Source of the DNA: Streptomyces sp. TP-A0874
GTDB taxonomy: Bacteria > Actinomycetota > Actinomycetes > Streptomycetales > Streptomycetaceae
DNA: 64,000 nt
Direction of reading: 5' to 3'
NCBI RefSeq assembly: GCF_001748085.1
Contig: NZ_BBZK01000003.1
Location: 62,001-126,000, forward strand
Position 1 is the stretch's first letter. Each line of letters starts with the position of its first letter. Made by a program: the position numbers and the translations under genes. Below the pieces are notes generated by a model. That model was not told the origin of the DNA, made no database searches, and saw only the letters and a list, made by a program, of their open reading frames with translations. Positions 63,460 through 64,000 of the stretch are shown here, piece after piece.

Positions 63460-64000
63460 CCGATCTGACCGCACTCATCGAGAAGCTCTCGCCGCAGGCC
63501 CGCGCCGCCCTGGCCCGGCAGCTCGCCGACGCGGGCGTCACCGTGCCCGGCGACCGGCGGGGCCGGGAACCGATCGCTCTGATCGGCATCGGCTGCCGCT
63601 ACCCCGGGGGCGTCGCCTCCCCGGACGACTTCTGGCGGCTGCTCAGCGAAGCCCGGGACGCGGTTGGCCCGTTCCCCGCCGAGCGCTGGGGCGGGCCGGT
63701 CAACGGCCTGACGGGGGAGCACCCGCCGGCCGCGCCCGAGAGCCGGAACCCGATCCGCAGCGGAGGCTTCATCGAGGACGCGGACCGCTTCGACGCGGCG
63801 TTCTTCGGCATCTCCCCCAGCGAGGCGGTCGGGATGGACCCGCAGCAGCGGGTGCTGCTCGAAGTCGCCTGGGAGGCCCTGGAACACGCCGGCCAGGCAC
63901 CACGGGAGCTCGGCGGCAGCCGCACCGGCGTCTACGTCGGGATCGCCGCTCCCGACTACATCGTCGAGCGGTTGCACGACCCGGCCACTCGGGACGACCT
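63456..64000 (+). CDS. type I polyketide synthase, N-terminal part (cut by window edge)
   Basis: The first about 181 residues of a fourth PKS protein. An N-terminal helix (LTALIEKLSPQARAALARQL) is followed by the start of a KS domain: EPIALIGIGCRYPGGVASPDDFW, then GGFIEDADRFDAAFFGISPSEAVGMDPQQRVLLEVAWEALE. The reading frame is intact to the last base. ATG 63456 overlaps the previous stop by 4 nt, so the operon continues. The active-site Cys lies beyond the window. Confidence 0.92.

Overview
This is a 64 kb piece of a very GC-rich actinomycete chromosome, almost certainly Streptomyces or a close relative. The evidence is the codon bias, an SsgA-like sporulation protein (ssgG-type), two DasR-type operators in front of a chitin-active LPMO, GTG/TTG starts, many apparently leaderless genes, and a gene order recalled from S. 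coelicolor around hpd, ssgG and rph.

Layout. (1) 1-5.7 kb: the end of a xanthine dehydrogenase molybdenum subunit, a superfamily 2 helicase, an IclR regulator, a Lon-like S16 protease and a questin-oxidase-like protein. (2) 5.8-10.1 kb, minus strand: an AsnC/Lrp regulator followed by a four-gene OpuC/ProU-type betaine ABC transporter. (3) 10.2-17 kb: hppD (divergent from the regulator), a GlcD-like FAD oxidase, ssgG, and two RDD membrane proteins, one with five tandem 63-bp repeats carrying TxxI motifs. (4) 17.2-21.1 kb: a large secreted M6 metalloprotease, a hypothetical protein and a nicotinamidase. (5) 21.3-31.2 kb: a block with the order pncB / clpS-DUF2017-(permease)-mec-cysO-cysM-MBL phosphodiesterase-rph-rdgB, matching the M. 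tuberculosis Rv1330c-Rv1341 order minus a few genes. It includes a 32-aa sulfur-type leader peptide absent from simple gene calls, and a CysO whose Gly-Gly is followed by 13 extra residues. (6) 31.3-45.7 kb: tRNA-Leu, an MHS transporter, Bcp, DUF3618, a GroES-like protein, a class A PBP, a DUF1707 protein, a GDSL hydrolase, DUF445, a 160-bp MITE-like element, a VOC protein, GNAT, a HAD phosphatase, a small lipoprotein, tRNA-Lys and an AA10 LPMO. (7) 45.7-64 kb: after a strong terminator and a less GC-rich 1.1-kb non-coding stretch begins a type I polyketide synthase locus. It has three complete single-module proteins and a fourth cut by the window edge, all joined by 4-nt ATGA overlaps.

How the genes work together. 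Mec, CysO and CysM form the protein-thiocarboxylate route to cysteine; the leader peptide upstream of cysO suggests sulfur-responsive control. PncA and PncB feed NAD salvage, and a perfect palindrome overlaps the pncB promoter. The LPMO is probably under DasR (N-acetylglucosamine) control. The PKS proteins read KS-AT-DH(dead)-KR-ACP, KS-AT-KR-ACP and KS-AT-DH-ER-KR-ACP, with two malonyl-like ATs and one AT (GAGH motif) that looks tuned for a bulkier extender. Loading, release and tailoring genes, if present, lie beyond the right edge, so the product cannot be named from here.
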